Below, one piece after another: positions 53,400-64,000 of a stretch of 64,000 nucleotides of DNA. The DNA lies in contig JAOANR010000006.1 in assembly GCA_030278955.1 (NCBI GenBank), positions 11,989,915 to 12,053,914 on the forward strand, given 5' to 3'. Source of the stretch: Hygrophila difformis (lineage: Eukaryota > Streptophyta > Magnoliopsida > Lamiales > Acanthaceae). Both the position numbers and the translations under genes were made by a program. The notes under the pieces are model-generated. The model was given only the letters and a program-made list of their open reading frames with translations, was not told the DNA's origin and searched no databases. Within the stretch, counting starts at the first letter, position 1. Each line of letters opens with the position of its first letter.

Positions 53400-55828
53400 C
53401 TCATAAGCATATATATGAGGTGGAGGTGAAGTATAGAAGAATGCAACGTAGGAAGCTCAATTGATTTTCTATTTCAGAAGTTACAATGAAAGAATATTTG
53501 GCAGGTTCTTTGGTTGAACACTTAATTCATTGATCGTCCATGCCAGTAAATAAGTGATAACTGGAACATTGTTCTGAACGTACTAAATAGAAAACACCTT
53601 TTACAAGTTATTTTAGGTTATAAAATATTAGAATTACAAGACTCAAATCAACATAAGAGAATAATGTTTTCCAAAAGAACGTTATTCCAATATCAGATCA
53701 TCAACATGGATTCATATTATCAGAAACCAATGGGAGTGCCACATCTTACACACTCCCAATATTCATCTCAAATTGAATCACATAACCAGAATCAAAACAT
53801 TATGACATCATGTAGAATCCGTGGAGAAGAGGTTCCACCTGAAACCAATTAGTCACAAGTGAAGTAACTCTTCTCTATATAAACCAATAGGAGTGCCACA
53901 TCTTATCCGACGTGGAATCTCAACAATATTGGACTTGGCAATTACATGGAAACACAATAAGCTCAGACCTACACTTCCATAAAATTCATTCCGGTCCATT
54001 TCCGGGTTGGGTTAGGGGAAGAGCCGAGCGATTGCCTTCGCGGATCCAAACGCATTCACATAGACAAATAAAAATCATGATAACAGAAACGGGATGAGCA
54101 ATAAGGCTAAAAGAATCAATAACACTGATCACTGTGTCATGTAGATGAAAGGTGAACAAAGCTTGAATTTGACTGGTTTGTGTAAAAAACCATTTGGCAC
54201 AAACTCAAATACGCAGAAACCCAAAAGAATTACATTACTGAGAAGTCAATTTTGAGGTTAAACATGGCATGTAGATTCTAGGATAGATACATATCCTAAT
54301 ACTCCTCCTCAAGCTAGTGGGTAAATACAGTACATTCGCAGGTTGTCAAATGCATCAAAGTAGACCTCAACTCTTTATGACCATCTAGAAACAACAGTAC
54401 TTTCCCTAACAACCCTTTCACATATTTCAACTTGCTAAGTGCATCATCCCATAAATACCACATAGCTTGACTATTAACTGACTGAGGGTTCCAATTGCAT
54501 ATGAAATATCAAGCGTATGGTGACAGACTAATTTCCCAACTAGTTGCATGTGTCCTGCCTTACCACTATCATCCATACAAGGATTTGTTAAAAGGTTATA
54601 AGTCCTACAAGATACAAGAGCACACATCTCATCTGTTACGACCCCTTTCCATGCAAGGCACCTATATGCCACATGGAAAAAAGAGCAGCAACAAAAGAGC
54701 AAACTATAGTGCCAAGACAATCATATGTTACATAGTTATTGATAGGATGATTACTATGTAAATTTAAATAACAATCATCAACAGCATGAAATTTACCTCT
54801 GTATGAATACTAGGAAGGGCATAAAAACATTATGCAAAAGACAGAAACCATGCTTATTAATATGCATGCTAATTACTATTAATTTTTTTTTGAAGTTACT
54901 GATTACACAATACTCTCGAAAACTGTACAGTGTACCTTTTAATACTCTGTGCATAGGTAACTTTAGAGCGAAAAGTTGCATTTTAATATTATTCATTGAA
55001 TGCACATGAAAGCTGAGTCATCAGATGTATTAAATCAGGACGAAGCTTACAAACAATGATATGGCAATTACATAATCCGTCAAACTATATAGATTATGGA
55101 TCATTGCCACAACATAGATATGAATTTTTTTTCTTCACGTTCACATATCAATTGCGAGTTCGCGACCAAATGAATAGCATACAGGCAACTAAAAACAAGA
55201 ATTCCCAATCTAATCCACCATGACTATTTAGTTAATGTAGTATTTTTCAAATGACGGGAAACATGAAAAAACATAAACAGAAAATTGATGCGCCTGAATC
55301 CTTCAACCAACAAGAAACGAAAGATTAACATCTAGTCACCCTCAACAACAACTATCAGATCTTAACCTACCAAAAGAAAATCCTCGAAGTAGGGCAAAAT
55401 AACCCTTGAAAAAACCAAAAAAGAAAAGAAAATAAAAGAAAAAGATCTTAAAGAAATGATTATATGCAAAATTCAGCTGTCAGTTATCACTGAGCAGTAT
55501 ACAAAATCTGACAAATTGACAAGATTCGAAGCATACACGAGAGAATAAAGTAGAAGCTCAAGAATCAAGACAGATGATAAATGCAAGCCACACTGATTTG
55601 AGATTAAAAGTTAAATAAAAATAAATAAAATCAATATTACAGAGTGAAATATAGTGATTTAGGAGAAAAGTGTACCGCTTGCAGAGCCTGGGAAGGCTTC
55701 CCTTCACGAATAAGTTGGTGAGCCATGGCCAGCAAATTCCCGACATCGTTAGGGCCGGAAGTCGAGCTGAGCGTCGGCGGCGAAGCAGAGCCGTCGGCCT
55801 CCATCATGTCGTCGTCTCCACAGTTCAT
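52825..55828 (-). CDS. Small conserved plant zinc-finger protein (C2HC-type), two exons
   Basis: Exon 1 is 55828-55676 ([20 protein letters not shown] ... [19 protein letters not shown]) and exon 2 is 53190-52825, joined by a 2.5-kb intron with GT..AG ends, for 172 residues. The N-terminal helix pair ([20 protein letters not shown]) and the middle ([20 protein letters not shown]) are helical. The C-terminus holds the zinc-binding [20 protein letters not shown] plus a final CC. I recognise the pattern from an uncharacterised plant family but cannot name a function. The start is the first Met of exon 1, and the in-frame Met upstream of exon 2 is intronic. The intron carries an (AT)n run and a decayed Copia fragment. 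Confidence 0.85.
53367..53396. repeat. (AT)n microsatellite in intron
   Basis: About fifteen uninterrupted AT units between gaaacaa and gagctc, inside the zinc-finger gene intron. Confidence 0.9.
54200..54720 (-). pseudogene. Decayed Copia RT/RNase H fragment in the zinc-finger gene intron
   Basis: The minus strand reads [21 protein letters not shown] then, after a frame change, [20 protein letters not shown]. This matches the Copia motif LVGKLIYL..TRPDI.YAV...SQ and the following Y.KG..GKGL. The purine-rich AGCTTGAGGAGGAGTATT nearby (minus) is a plausible polypurine tract. No LTR pair is obvious, though paired GGGAGTGCCACATCTTA motifs near 53730 and 53890 could be LTR relics. Confidence 0.65.
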
Positions 55829-57432
55829 GGCATTCCAGCGTTGTTTCTACACCTTTTCCCTTTGTGCCCTGAATCTGCTTATATGAAAAATTGGAAATGA
55901 AATGTGGAAGCAGACGACGAATCCAGCAATTTCTGGAATATTTGTTTCTTTGTTTATAATGGAATCTTCAATTCTTTTATTCTTGGCCTTGGGTAGTTTG
56001 AAGTAGTTACGAATCTTGGTTGGGCCTGTTATTTGGGCCTGCTGATGGGCTCATGTCTACCATTGTTTGGTCCCGACTCCCGGGGCCCATTCCTTATATT
56101 CATTTCCCTGCTTATTTAGTTTATGATTATGAAAAAAGGCCAATACAGTTTGTTTCTGTTCGTTGTGTACTGTACATATCCTGATATCCAGCATATAAAA
56201 CCGTTGTTGAAATCTTTAATCTCAACAGTAATAGTGCTAATCAATACCAATTCAACACTTTATTTTCTCGGGCAGAGCCGATCATAATATTTCATGGGCC
56301 CCAGGCGGCGGAATAACAGTGTAAGCCCTAAATAAATCTAATCATAGATATTCGGGTATTCTTGGTTATATACATCAAACAATTTGTGCAAAATGTATTT
56401 GCGGAAATCATAGAGTAGACAAGCTTGTATTCAAACATTGGTGTGGTCATAATAAAATCACCATGGCAGATGGTTTGGCCATAATAAAGACAAACAGAAT
56501 GCAATAAAAGAAATCAAATCAAATTTACTTTAAATCCCTTCAACAACAAAACCCTCCAGACCACGGAGTTGTGGATATGCAATCTGCACAACATAGAAGC
56601 AGACACAGTTGGTTGGTTTATGAAAAAACAAGATTCCAGAAAGCAAATCAATGCCGGTAGACACAAACAGACCTTTTCTCACAATCTGCTTCCTTAGCTA
56701 ACTTTTAAAAATTTATTTCCCTTTCACTAAATTTCGGTTTGAGGAAAAATGGGAAAGAGAATCATAGTTATTGGCTAACTAAAGAAGGAACGTTCAAATT
56801 TCCAATTAACGGGCAAATTTCATTGAAGAAAAAGAACAAGCAACGCTTGTGGAGAAAAAAATGGGAAAGAGAATCATAATTGGAGTTGGCTAAATAAACA
56901 CCCTTAACATACTAAATACACACTCTAATAAATGTGGCTAAGTCTTAAAAGAATAAATTCCATAGATATATGTGAAAGTTAATTGAATAAAATATTTAAA
57001 AAGTAAATAGAATGTAAATGAGTGTGTTTAAATGGAAAAATCTACTTTTGGTTTCAATATTTTCTCCCAGCTACTTTTAATTCCACATATCTGAAATTTT
57101 CATTTTTGATCCCATTATGTAATTATTTTTTCACTTTTGGTCAATTGGTCTATTTTTTAATAAAAAATTTCCCTATGTGGTCCATGAAATTTTTTTTAAT
57201 TTTATTTATTTGTAAAATGCCCACAATTTAATTAAAAATACATAACTCATTTAACAAAATTCAAATTTATTCATTGTAGCAAATAAAATTATTTATGAAT
57301 TTATTAGAAGGTTAATGTTTATTAAATAGAATTTTAATTTTTTAATAAATATATTCTAGGTTAATATATAATATTTTAATTAATATTTATTAAATAAAAG
57401 TAAAAAATTTAATATAATAAATTCAATTCACA
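55829..57432. other. Upstream region of the zinc-finger gene and AT-rich spacer
   Basis: The first 200 bp should hold the promoter of the minus-strand zinc-finger gene. No further gene is recognised. A segment at about 56797-56860 is repeated at about 59055-59112 (see findings). Confidence 0.5.
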
Positions 57433-57441
57433 TAAAATAAA

Positions 57442-58682
57442 GGAAAAATTATTTATTGGTACCATTTTGAAGGTTATAATTTGTTAAGTAGTGCCAAGTT
57501 AAAAAATTTTAATATTTAGTACCATTAGGTTAAAAAAATTCTATTTTTAGTAAATTTATATGAATTTTACCATTTTTTTTTACCACTGGATCAATTATAC
57601 TTATATCTTATTCAGGGAAAAAATTTATATTTATATGTTGAACTTTTTAAAATTTTAAGTTTTTCGTAACATTTTAATTTTTCCTTTAATCTTTTTTTTT
57701 CTTTTGAACATCTTATCAATTATATTTTTCATCATTGGGTTTGAGTCTTTGTGTATGCAGAATTATGCTTTGGGAGAGGTAACCCTTCAATGCCCGCCAG
57801 ATCCTCGAATGTTTAATTTTGGGTCTAATATGGCATGGGGATACCCGGTACACGCCAAAAAAATAATATTTTTCGTCATCGGATTCGAATATTTGTATAT
57901 GTAGAATTATGCTTTGGAAGAGGTAACCATTCAATGCCTACCAGATATTTGAGGGATTAATCTTAGCCCAAAATTTATTCGTTAAATAACACATTATCAA
58001 TTCTTTTATTTATCTTTTTTAGGATGGAAAAAATCTATTTTATTTATTCTTTTATTTATCTTACTTAAAAAATCTTTTGGGATAAAAACAAAAAAAATAT
58101 AGTTTTTAACTGATACAAAATAAAATCTAGTTTAAATAAAAAAATATTTATCTTATTTAATAAAATATGTTAGGATGAAAAATATAATTATTTTTTTGAA
58201 TATAATTATTTTTTTGATGACAAAAAAAATATAATTTTTTTGGCATCACCCGCCAAAAACTAGTTTTTAATTTATTCGCGGGTATTCTCAAGCCATATTC
58301 GGCTAAGATTAATCCTTTGAGTATTTGTTGGGCATTAAAGGATTGCCTCTTCCAAAGCATAATTCTACATACACAAAAACTCAAACCCGATGATGAAAAT
58401 ATAATTGATACAAGAATTTCAAAAGAAAAAAATTTAAAAAAAAATATTAAAGGAAAAAAATTTAAAATATTACAAAAAACTTAAAATTAAAAATTTAAGA
58501 TATAAAAAAAATTGGTGAACAAAATGTAAGTATAATTGATAATGGTACAAAGATGGTAAAATTCATATAAATATACTAAAAATAGAATTTTTTACCAAGT
58601 GGTACTAAATAATAAATTTTTTTAACTTGGTACTACTTAACAAATTGAAACCTCCAAAATGGTACCAATAAATAATTTCCCC
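57442..58682. mobile_element. Mutator-like foldback element (non-autonomous MULE)
   Basis: A 9-bp target duplication TAAAATAAA (57433-57441 and 58683-58691) flanks ends GGAAAAATTATTTATTGG and, inverted, GGGGAAATTATTTATTGG. The inverted repeats extend far inward: the left text aattatgctttgggagaggtaac (57760 and again 57905) is mirrored near 58340-58370 as gcctcttccaaagcataatt. Long terminal inverted repeats with a 9-bp duplication are the mark of Mutator-like elements. The interior is non-coding and carries an internal direct duplication of the left arm. Confidence 0.82.
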
Positions 58683-58691
58683 TAAAATAAA

Positions 58692-59667
58692 ATATCTCTT
58701 GTATTGATTACGAAGTACTGTAGTACTTAATTTTAACTTTAACGTATAAAAAATGAACTTCTCATCAAGATATTTTCTAGTTAATATAATTTTAAATTTA
58801 TTTGAATATAGTAGTAATAAACTACTAGTATATAATTTTTTTTAAAAAAAAGAGAAATAAATAAATAAAAGAAAAATATAAAAGAAGTGTATTTATTTAT
58901 AGATTAAGTAATGATTATATATATATTATTATATATTCCATTATCTCAAACTTTATTCTAAATACACGGAAAAAAAAAAAGGTAGGGGTGTTTATGGGGA
59001 CTGAGGTGTCTATTTAGCACCACCCATCATAATTATTGGGAAGGAACCGACCAAATTCCCAAAAAACGGGCAAATTTCATTGAAGAAGAAGAAGCGACGC
59101 TTGTGGAGAAAGTCTACTACAGCAAATTTCATTGTGCAGAGCATATTTAAAGAAATTGCGCTGGAATATTTCCACATATAAACCCTATATTTCTACTAAA
59201 GATAACTACCAAAGGGGGCCTAAATGCAAATGGGCCCTGGGCAATATCACCTTAGCCATATTCCTTTGTAATTGTGTGGCATGGACTCTACCACCGCTTT
59301 CCTAATCTGATAGGCTGTTAAGAAAGAAAAGAAAACACTTTATTTTCTCCGCTGCACGAATATCAAAAAAGGAAACCAGTGATAACCTAACTGCATGTTA
59401 TGTGTTGGGAATGCGACCGTCATTCTAACTCTAATATTAGTATATATTGTACGCTTTGGGCAAAGCCCTCACAGTTTTTGTTTTTGGGCACCTCCCAAAA
59501 GGCCGGAGAGTTAGGTGGACACTATAAGCAAGTCAAATTTCTCTTCCAACAATGGATGTGGGACTTGGGTTTGTACCCTATGTAATGGTTGAGTTTGAAA
59601 CTCTGTGCTTGAATTACAGACATGCATGAGGTTCAGTACTTCAGTTCCAAATTCTGCTCACTTTATA
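58692..59667. other. AT-rich spacer with LTR-like debris
   Basis: No gene. The region 59400-59600 (aaagccctcacag, ccaaaaggccg, ggatgtgggacttggg) resembles old LTR sequence but lacks a partner in the window. Confidence 0.45.
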
Positions 59668-61014
59668 CTTGAATCTAGGGGTGAAAACGGGACGGATACG
59701 GGCGGTATCCTATCCCATATTTTTTTGTCGAATACGGAATCGAATACGAATAGGCCGAATACAAATACGAATTCGATTATTTCGGAATACGGATATGAGA
59801 CGGATCTGGATTTCAACTCGGATAATCTTATAATTTTAAAATAATTTTTCTAAGAGAAATTGGAATATACTATGTAAACTAAACCAATTTTTTAAGTTTT
59901 CTAAGATCATCAGTTATTTCGTTCAAGACATCCAAATAGCATCAGTACAAGATGTTACGTACTACAATTTAGATGCAAAGAACCTTATGATATAGGCGAG
60001 TTGATTAATATGATTTGATTTAGTTAATTACATATGACTTTCAGGCTTTTGATTATATTTATAAATATATTACTTATCTATATAATAAATCCTGAATACT
60101 TTTTGGCAAGTGCACACTGTATTGCCCTTATTAAATATACTTGATCCTTTTTAATTTTAAGGATTATACAGTAATTATGCCTTAAGTTTCCACATAAATG
60201 TTGATCAATCATCAAGAAACGCACAGTCATCCAAAATAATTACACGTCAGCGCTGAATCATCCTACATGCCACGTGATCAATCTTTTAAATATTCTATAT
60301 TTAGATAATAAATCTATTTGTCAGGATAAGAAAATCTTGAGAAAATCTTTCCATATATTTTAAAAATATATAAATTAAAAATATATTATAATATATTTGA
60401 TATTTATGACAAATTTAGTTAAACCAAAATATTATAAAGGCTTTAATTGAATAAGTAAGTTTTTTCAAATATATATTACATTATTTATATTAGAATTCAA
60501 GTCTAAAATATTAACCTAATCAATATAATAAAATGAAAAATGTGTTGTTTGGGTTTGAACACACCTTTGACGACACACATAGGTATAAATATTTACCAAA
60601 AAATAATAAAATAAAAAAATTAATAATAATAATCTTTTAAGTAATTTATCCAAATATATATAGTTAATAAGAAATTATAATCCGTTATAAAAATTTAATC
60701 AAAATTCAATCCTTAATTTTTTTATAAGGTTTAATTTTTAAATATATTTTTATCATAAAAATAATTTTAATAAAAATAATATAAAGAAAAAAATTACTAA
60801 AAAAATATTTTTTCTTATGAACATAATCCAGAATTTTGTATTTTTTTAGTTTCTAAAAAAGGTCAAAAAATTTATTAGTCGATTTTGCGATGTCATTTGC
60901 TGATAAATTGCCAAGAAAAAGATGAAAATTGAAGTGTTAATTATATAACTATAGAACAGAGCCCTTCTGTCTATCGAAGCATGCATAACATTAAAAACAT
61001 GCATAATACTTTTA

Positions 61015-61774
61015 CGGGGCGTTTGGTTCGGGGTATCTGAGATTCCCACTGGGAATCTTGGGTAGGGAATGAAACATGCCCATGTTTGGTTCGGGGCATG
61101 TTTCATGTGGGAATGTCACATTCCCACCGAGGTGGGAATGTTGGGTGTTTTAGGTGGGAATCACATTCCCACCTGGAGGGCAGGTAATCTTAGATTACCA
61201 CATCCACTTTACCTACTTTTATATTAATTTGACTTTTATACCCTCACTTTTTATACTTATTTTATTTTATAAATTTAGATATTTGTATTCTAAAATGATA
61301 AATATATGAAATTTAATTTTAAAAAATAAATTGAAAAATTTTGAAAATTATTTAAACATATTTTTTTAAATATATATATTCTCATATTTTAATATATATT
61401 TTTATATTTTCTTAAAATTTACTTTTCTTCTATATATAAAATAAAAATATTAAGGATTTAGAGACATTAAATAAGTAATTATCATACAATAAATTACATA
61501 TAAAGAATTTTCAATATTTTAAAAAATAAACCGGCTTAAATATTTCTATTGTGTAGCAAAATGACATAATTATAACATTCGTTCAATTGAAATTCTGGGA
61601 CATTATGGTAAATTATTTAGAACTAGAAATCTGAGATTCCCAATCTAACCAAACGCAATAATCTTAAAACATCAAAAAATAAGATTCCCACCAATCTCAT
61701 ATTCCCAGTAATCTTACATTCCCAGCAATCACATTCCCACTGGTAATCTAAGATCCCTCCAACCAAACGCACCG
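61015..61774. mobile_element. Tourist/hAT-like inverted-repeat element inside the Helitron
   Basis: CGGGGCGTTTGGTTCGGG at the left mirrors CCAACCAAACGCACCG at the right. Subterminal GATTCCCACTGGGAATC and TGGGAATGTGA motifs are repeated in both orientations. The flanks are tta and taa, so the 3-bp duplication is not exact and the superfamily is uncertain. Confidence 0.65.
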
Positions 61775-63113
61775 TAATGATGTGCCAAAAATGTATTCGC
61801 TTATATATTATTACTAAGGAAAATAGGAAGACAATCATCATTATATGATAGTTGAAAATTGCTAATTTTGTTGAAATTGTAAGTATAAAAAGTGGGTACT
61901 TTTTTTTATTGTAGTAACTTATTGTTCTCCACTAATTTTATATTCAATTATCAATCACACATTTTTGGATCCATTCTTCACAGTTAAATCATCTTCATAT
62001 TAAGATAAATGATGAATATAATGAAGTATGATAGTTTGAATTCATTCAATAACAACAAATATGATTGGAGAATCATTGTGAAAGTGATTCATATACGGGA
62101 CAGTTACAATATATAAGTAAATAAATAAATCAAATGTCATACATATTCTTATTGAATGTCAATATGACTATATACTAATTTCATACATAATCACCTTCAC
62201 ATAAATAGTTTTTATACTACAATATTTATATAATGATAGTATGGAATTAATTCTCTCATATCATTTCTGTTCATATTTGAATTTGATTGCTCATACCACA
62301 TTCAGTGTGATTGTACCAATTTCAAGTGATTGTTATTTTCTTATGATGCCCAAGAAATTTTCCTTTAGTAACATAATAATATTTTTCTTCATATTTTATT
62401 GTATACTTTTTCTATTCATGTTGTGTGGGACTATGAGTTATGAGGTTTAGTTTTACAATTAGTTGGTCTTGGTTGTCTTTGAATAAAAGTTAGTTTTTTG
62501 CTTTTTTCTTCCCTTTCTTTTGATCATATTTATTGGCAATTTTTTAGGTTAGTGGTTGTATATGAATGTGGGAACTTGAAAACAAAAAAATTTTGCTAGC
62601 CTGAGAAAGTGATCTCATAGAAAATTTAATGTTATGAAACTGATTGTATAGAATGATGAACAATTATATAATGGAAATAACCTGATGATTACCACCAGTA
62701 TATATAGGTTGTAGTTATAGCCAAAAGGATTGAGATTTTTCGATTTCTTAACAACTAAGAACTTATTTTCTAATATTTTCTAGGTCTTCTAAATAATGTT
62801 TTGTATAATATAATTAATTGAATCCATCCCTCCTACTATCTTATTGAAATTGCGGAGATTCGTACTTATGGTTTAGAATAGTATAGTTTATTGAAATTGA
62901 TGGATCAAGATATACATATAGAAATTCAGGTTGATTATCTCGAGGTAATGAACTGATTATTTATTTTGTCGCATGTTTTATGATCAAATTGATACATATT
63001 CTTATGGTTTTCCTACGCCTATGTTATGAATTTAAAATAAGCAAACTTTATGCACAAATAATAATAAGACCACAAATATTTGATTTTATTTGAAAAAAAA
63101 AAGAAAAAACACC

Positions 63114-63140
63114 CCCGCGAAGCGCGGGTCAAAATTCTAG
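63114..63140 (+). other. Helitron 3' terminus: hairpin and CTAG
   Basis: The stem CCCGCG/CGCGGG with an AAG loop, then an 8-bp spacer and CTAG. This is the rolling-circle termination signal of the element. Confidence 0.88.
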
Positions 63141-63499
63141 TTTATTTTATAGGTAATATATAATATATAATATAATATACATATATAATATATATATAAA
63201 TTTCCGAATATTCGGATAGAAAATACGGATATTATCCGTATGATATTTGGAATTTTTCGAATTTGAATATTATCGAATACGGCATCGGATCGGGCGGGAA
63301 TTATCCGTCCCGCTTTCACCCCTACTTGAATCTTTGGCTATGAATCTAATAGAACTTTGTGATTATTTATGCACATTAAGAAAAAAAAAATTGAGTTGGA
63401 TGCAACTAAAACCTAAAATATCCTAATTATTTTTCTGCCAAGCTCTCCAAATTTTGGCAACAATGTGAAGCTTTGTACGAGTCAAAAATCGTGCCACAG

Positions 63500-64000
63500 C
63501 TACTGAGGATATTGTGGTATGGATTGGGGAGATCTTCCAATACTCTCCAGCAGGACAATTTCAAACAAATCACCTTCAGACTCCTGATCATACTGTATGT
63601 CCTTTATGCTACTAACTGTGTTGTTGTTGCTGCTCTTGATGGCACTCCTTTGCAGCCACTGCGAATCAATCCTCCCCATCGAGAAAAACTCCTTGCTATC
63701 TTCGTATCCTAAGGAAGGGGAAGCGGACAGTGGCCGTATGAAGCATGGATTTGGTGTCCTCTGCGAATTTGCAGGCGCGAATTTGAATACGCTCTGTCCA
63801 AGATTCACTAGAAGTGAGACGTTGGTGTTGGCTGCTGCCAGCATTGGATACAGCGGTGAGCTGAACTCCTCCGCGTTGCAATGGATTTCACGCACCAGTT
63901 TTGAGTCGACTGTGAAGAAGACCTTCTTCTGGCCCGGGTTGTACCCGCAGCCCACAACACAGCCTGATACTTCCCATTCGGTGTTCTTTTCGGATTTGCC
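63500..64000 (-). CDS. SPRY-domain protein, C-terminal exon (partial, runs off the right edge)
   Basis: The minus-strand frame is open from the window edge (GKSEKNTEWEVSGCVV) to a stop at 63500, 166 codons visible. CGYNPGQKKVFFTVDSKLV, SSPLYPMLAAANTNVSLLVN and LGQSVFKFAPANSQRTPNPC fit the second half of a SPRY (B30.2-like) domain of the plant type, which mediates protein binding. A tail of about 75 residues without recognised domain follows, rich in Ser/Asp/Glu. The true N-terminus and any further domains lie to the right of the window. The 3' UTR should fall in 63333-63499, between the gene and the hAT-like element. Substrate or partner is unknown. Confidence 0.85.
   Translation of the reverse strand, partial: GKSEKNTEWEVSGCVVGCGYNPGQKKVFFTVDSKLVREIHCNAEEFSSPLYPMLAAANTNVSLLVNLGQSVFKFAPANSQRTPNPCFIRPLSASPSLGYEDSKEFFSMGRIDSQWLQRSAIKSSNNNTVSSIKDIQYDQESEGDLFEIVLLESIGRSPQSIPQYPQ

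Larger units (their letters stand above)
60077..63140 (+). mobile_element. Non-autonomous Helitron (3064 bp)
   Basis: It begins TCTATATAATAAATCC after an A, and ends with a GC hairpin (CCCGCG-AAG-CGCGGG, 63114-63128) followed by TCAAAATTCTAG and then T. These are the canonical TC start, hairpin plus CTAG end, and A|T insertion site. No Rep or helicase domain is encoded. It carries a Tourist-like element at 61015-61774; the rest is AT-rich and gene-free. Confidence 0.88.
59676..63324. mobile_element. hAT-like element interrupted by a Helitron
   Basis: An exact 8-bp duplication CTTGAATC (59668-59675 and 63325-63332) brackets ends TAGGGGTGAAAACGGGACGG and, inverted, TAGGGGTGAAAGCGGGACGG. Removing the nested Helitron leaves about 585 bp, which is non-coding, so the host element is a hAT-type MITE. 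The subterminal regions share GAATACGG-type motifs in both orientations. Confidence 0.88.

Noticed and set aside
60077..63140. Search for captured host gene fragments or Rep/helicase in the Helitron
   Set aside because: The interior is AT-rich with only short frames (for example 62241-62450). I could not recognise any exon-like segment.

Overview
The window is nuclear DNA from a flowering plant, most likely a eudicot. The evidence is spliced host genes with canonical GT..AG introns, plant-type Copia and Gypsy LTR retrotransposons primed by initiator-Met tRNA, a plant L1-type LINE with an RNase H domain, Stowaway and Tourist MITEs, Helitrons, and AT-rich spacers. There is no bacterial operon structure and no CRISPR array. 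The species cannot be fixed from the sequence alone.

Layout. 1-7139: a minus-strand Gypsy chromovirus whose left LTR runs off the window, inserted beside a Helitron-like remnant (7140-9155). 9156-13764: AT-rich spacer with MITEs. 13765-18908: an older, decayed Copia on the plus strand. 19369-25064: a LINE on the minus strand bounded by a 20-bp target duplication. 25321-25833: two abutting Stowaway MITEs. 26135-39666: a minus-strand papain-like cysteine protease gene with a granulin domain, broken by a young Copia in its main exon (27344-32488), a palindromic hAT-like element (33052-34365) and a deletion-derivative Copia just inside intron 1 (35706-39114). 40691-42126: a p24-delta cargo receptor in four exons. 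42908-43688: an unusual GAGTGACTC minisatellite. 44090-45346: an intronless leucine-rich-repeat secreted protein. 45670-52272: a very young Copia with apparently identical LTRs. 52825-55828: a small two-exon zinc-finger protein. 57442-58682: a foldback Mutator-like element. 59676-63324: a hAT-like element that contains a Helitron, which in turn contains a Tourist-like element. 63500-64000: the last exon of a SPRY-domain protein running off the right edge.

Host genes make up only a small part of the window; the rest is transposon or spacer. Five LTR elements of different ages can be ranked by LTR divergence read by eye. The Copia at 45.7 kb shows no difference; the Gypsy, over its visible half, shows about two in 1.3 kb; the Copia at 27.3 kb shows one in 283; the Copia at 35.7 kb about four in 376; and the Copia at 13.8 kb roughly 4 percent.

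The most interesting locus is the protease-like gene. Its recognised exons fit together in phase. The catalytic His position reads Glu, a Tyr/Asp low-complexity insert sits in the catalytic-Asn loop, the exon with the active-site Cys was not found, and the usual short proline-rich linker to the granulin domain is expanded to about 220 residues of Pro6-Glu3 repeats. It looks like a granulin-bearing pseudoprotease that was recently split by a retrotransposon.
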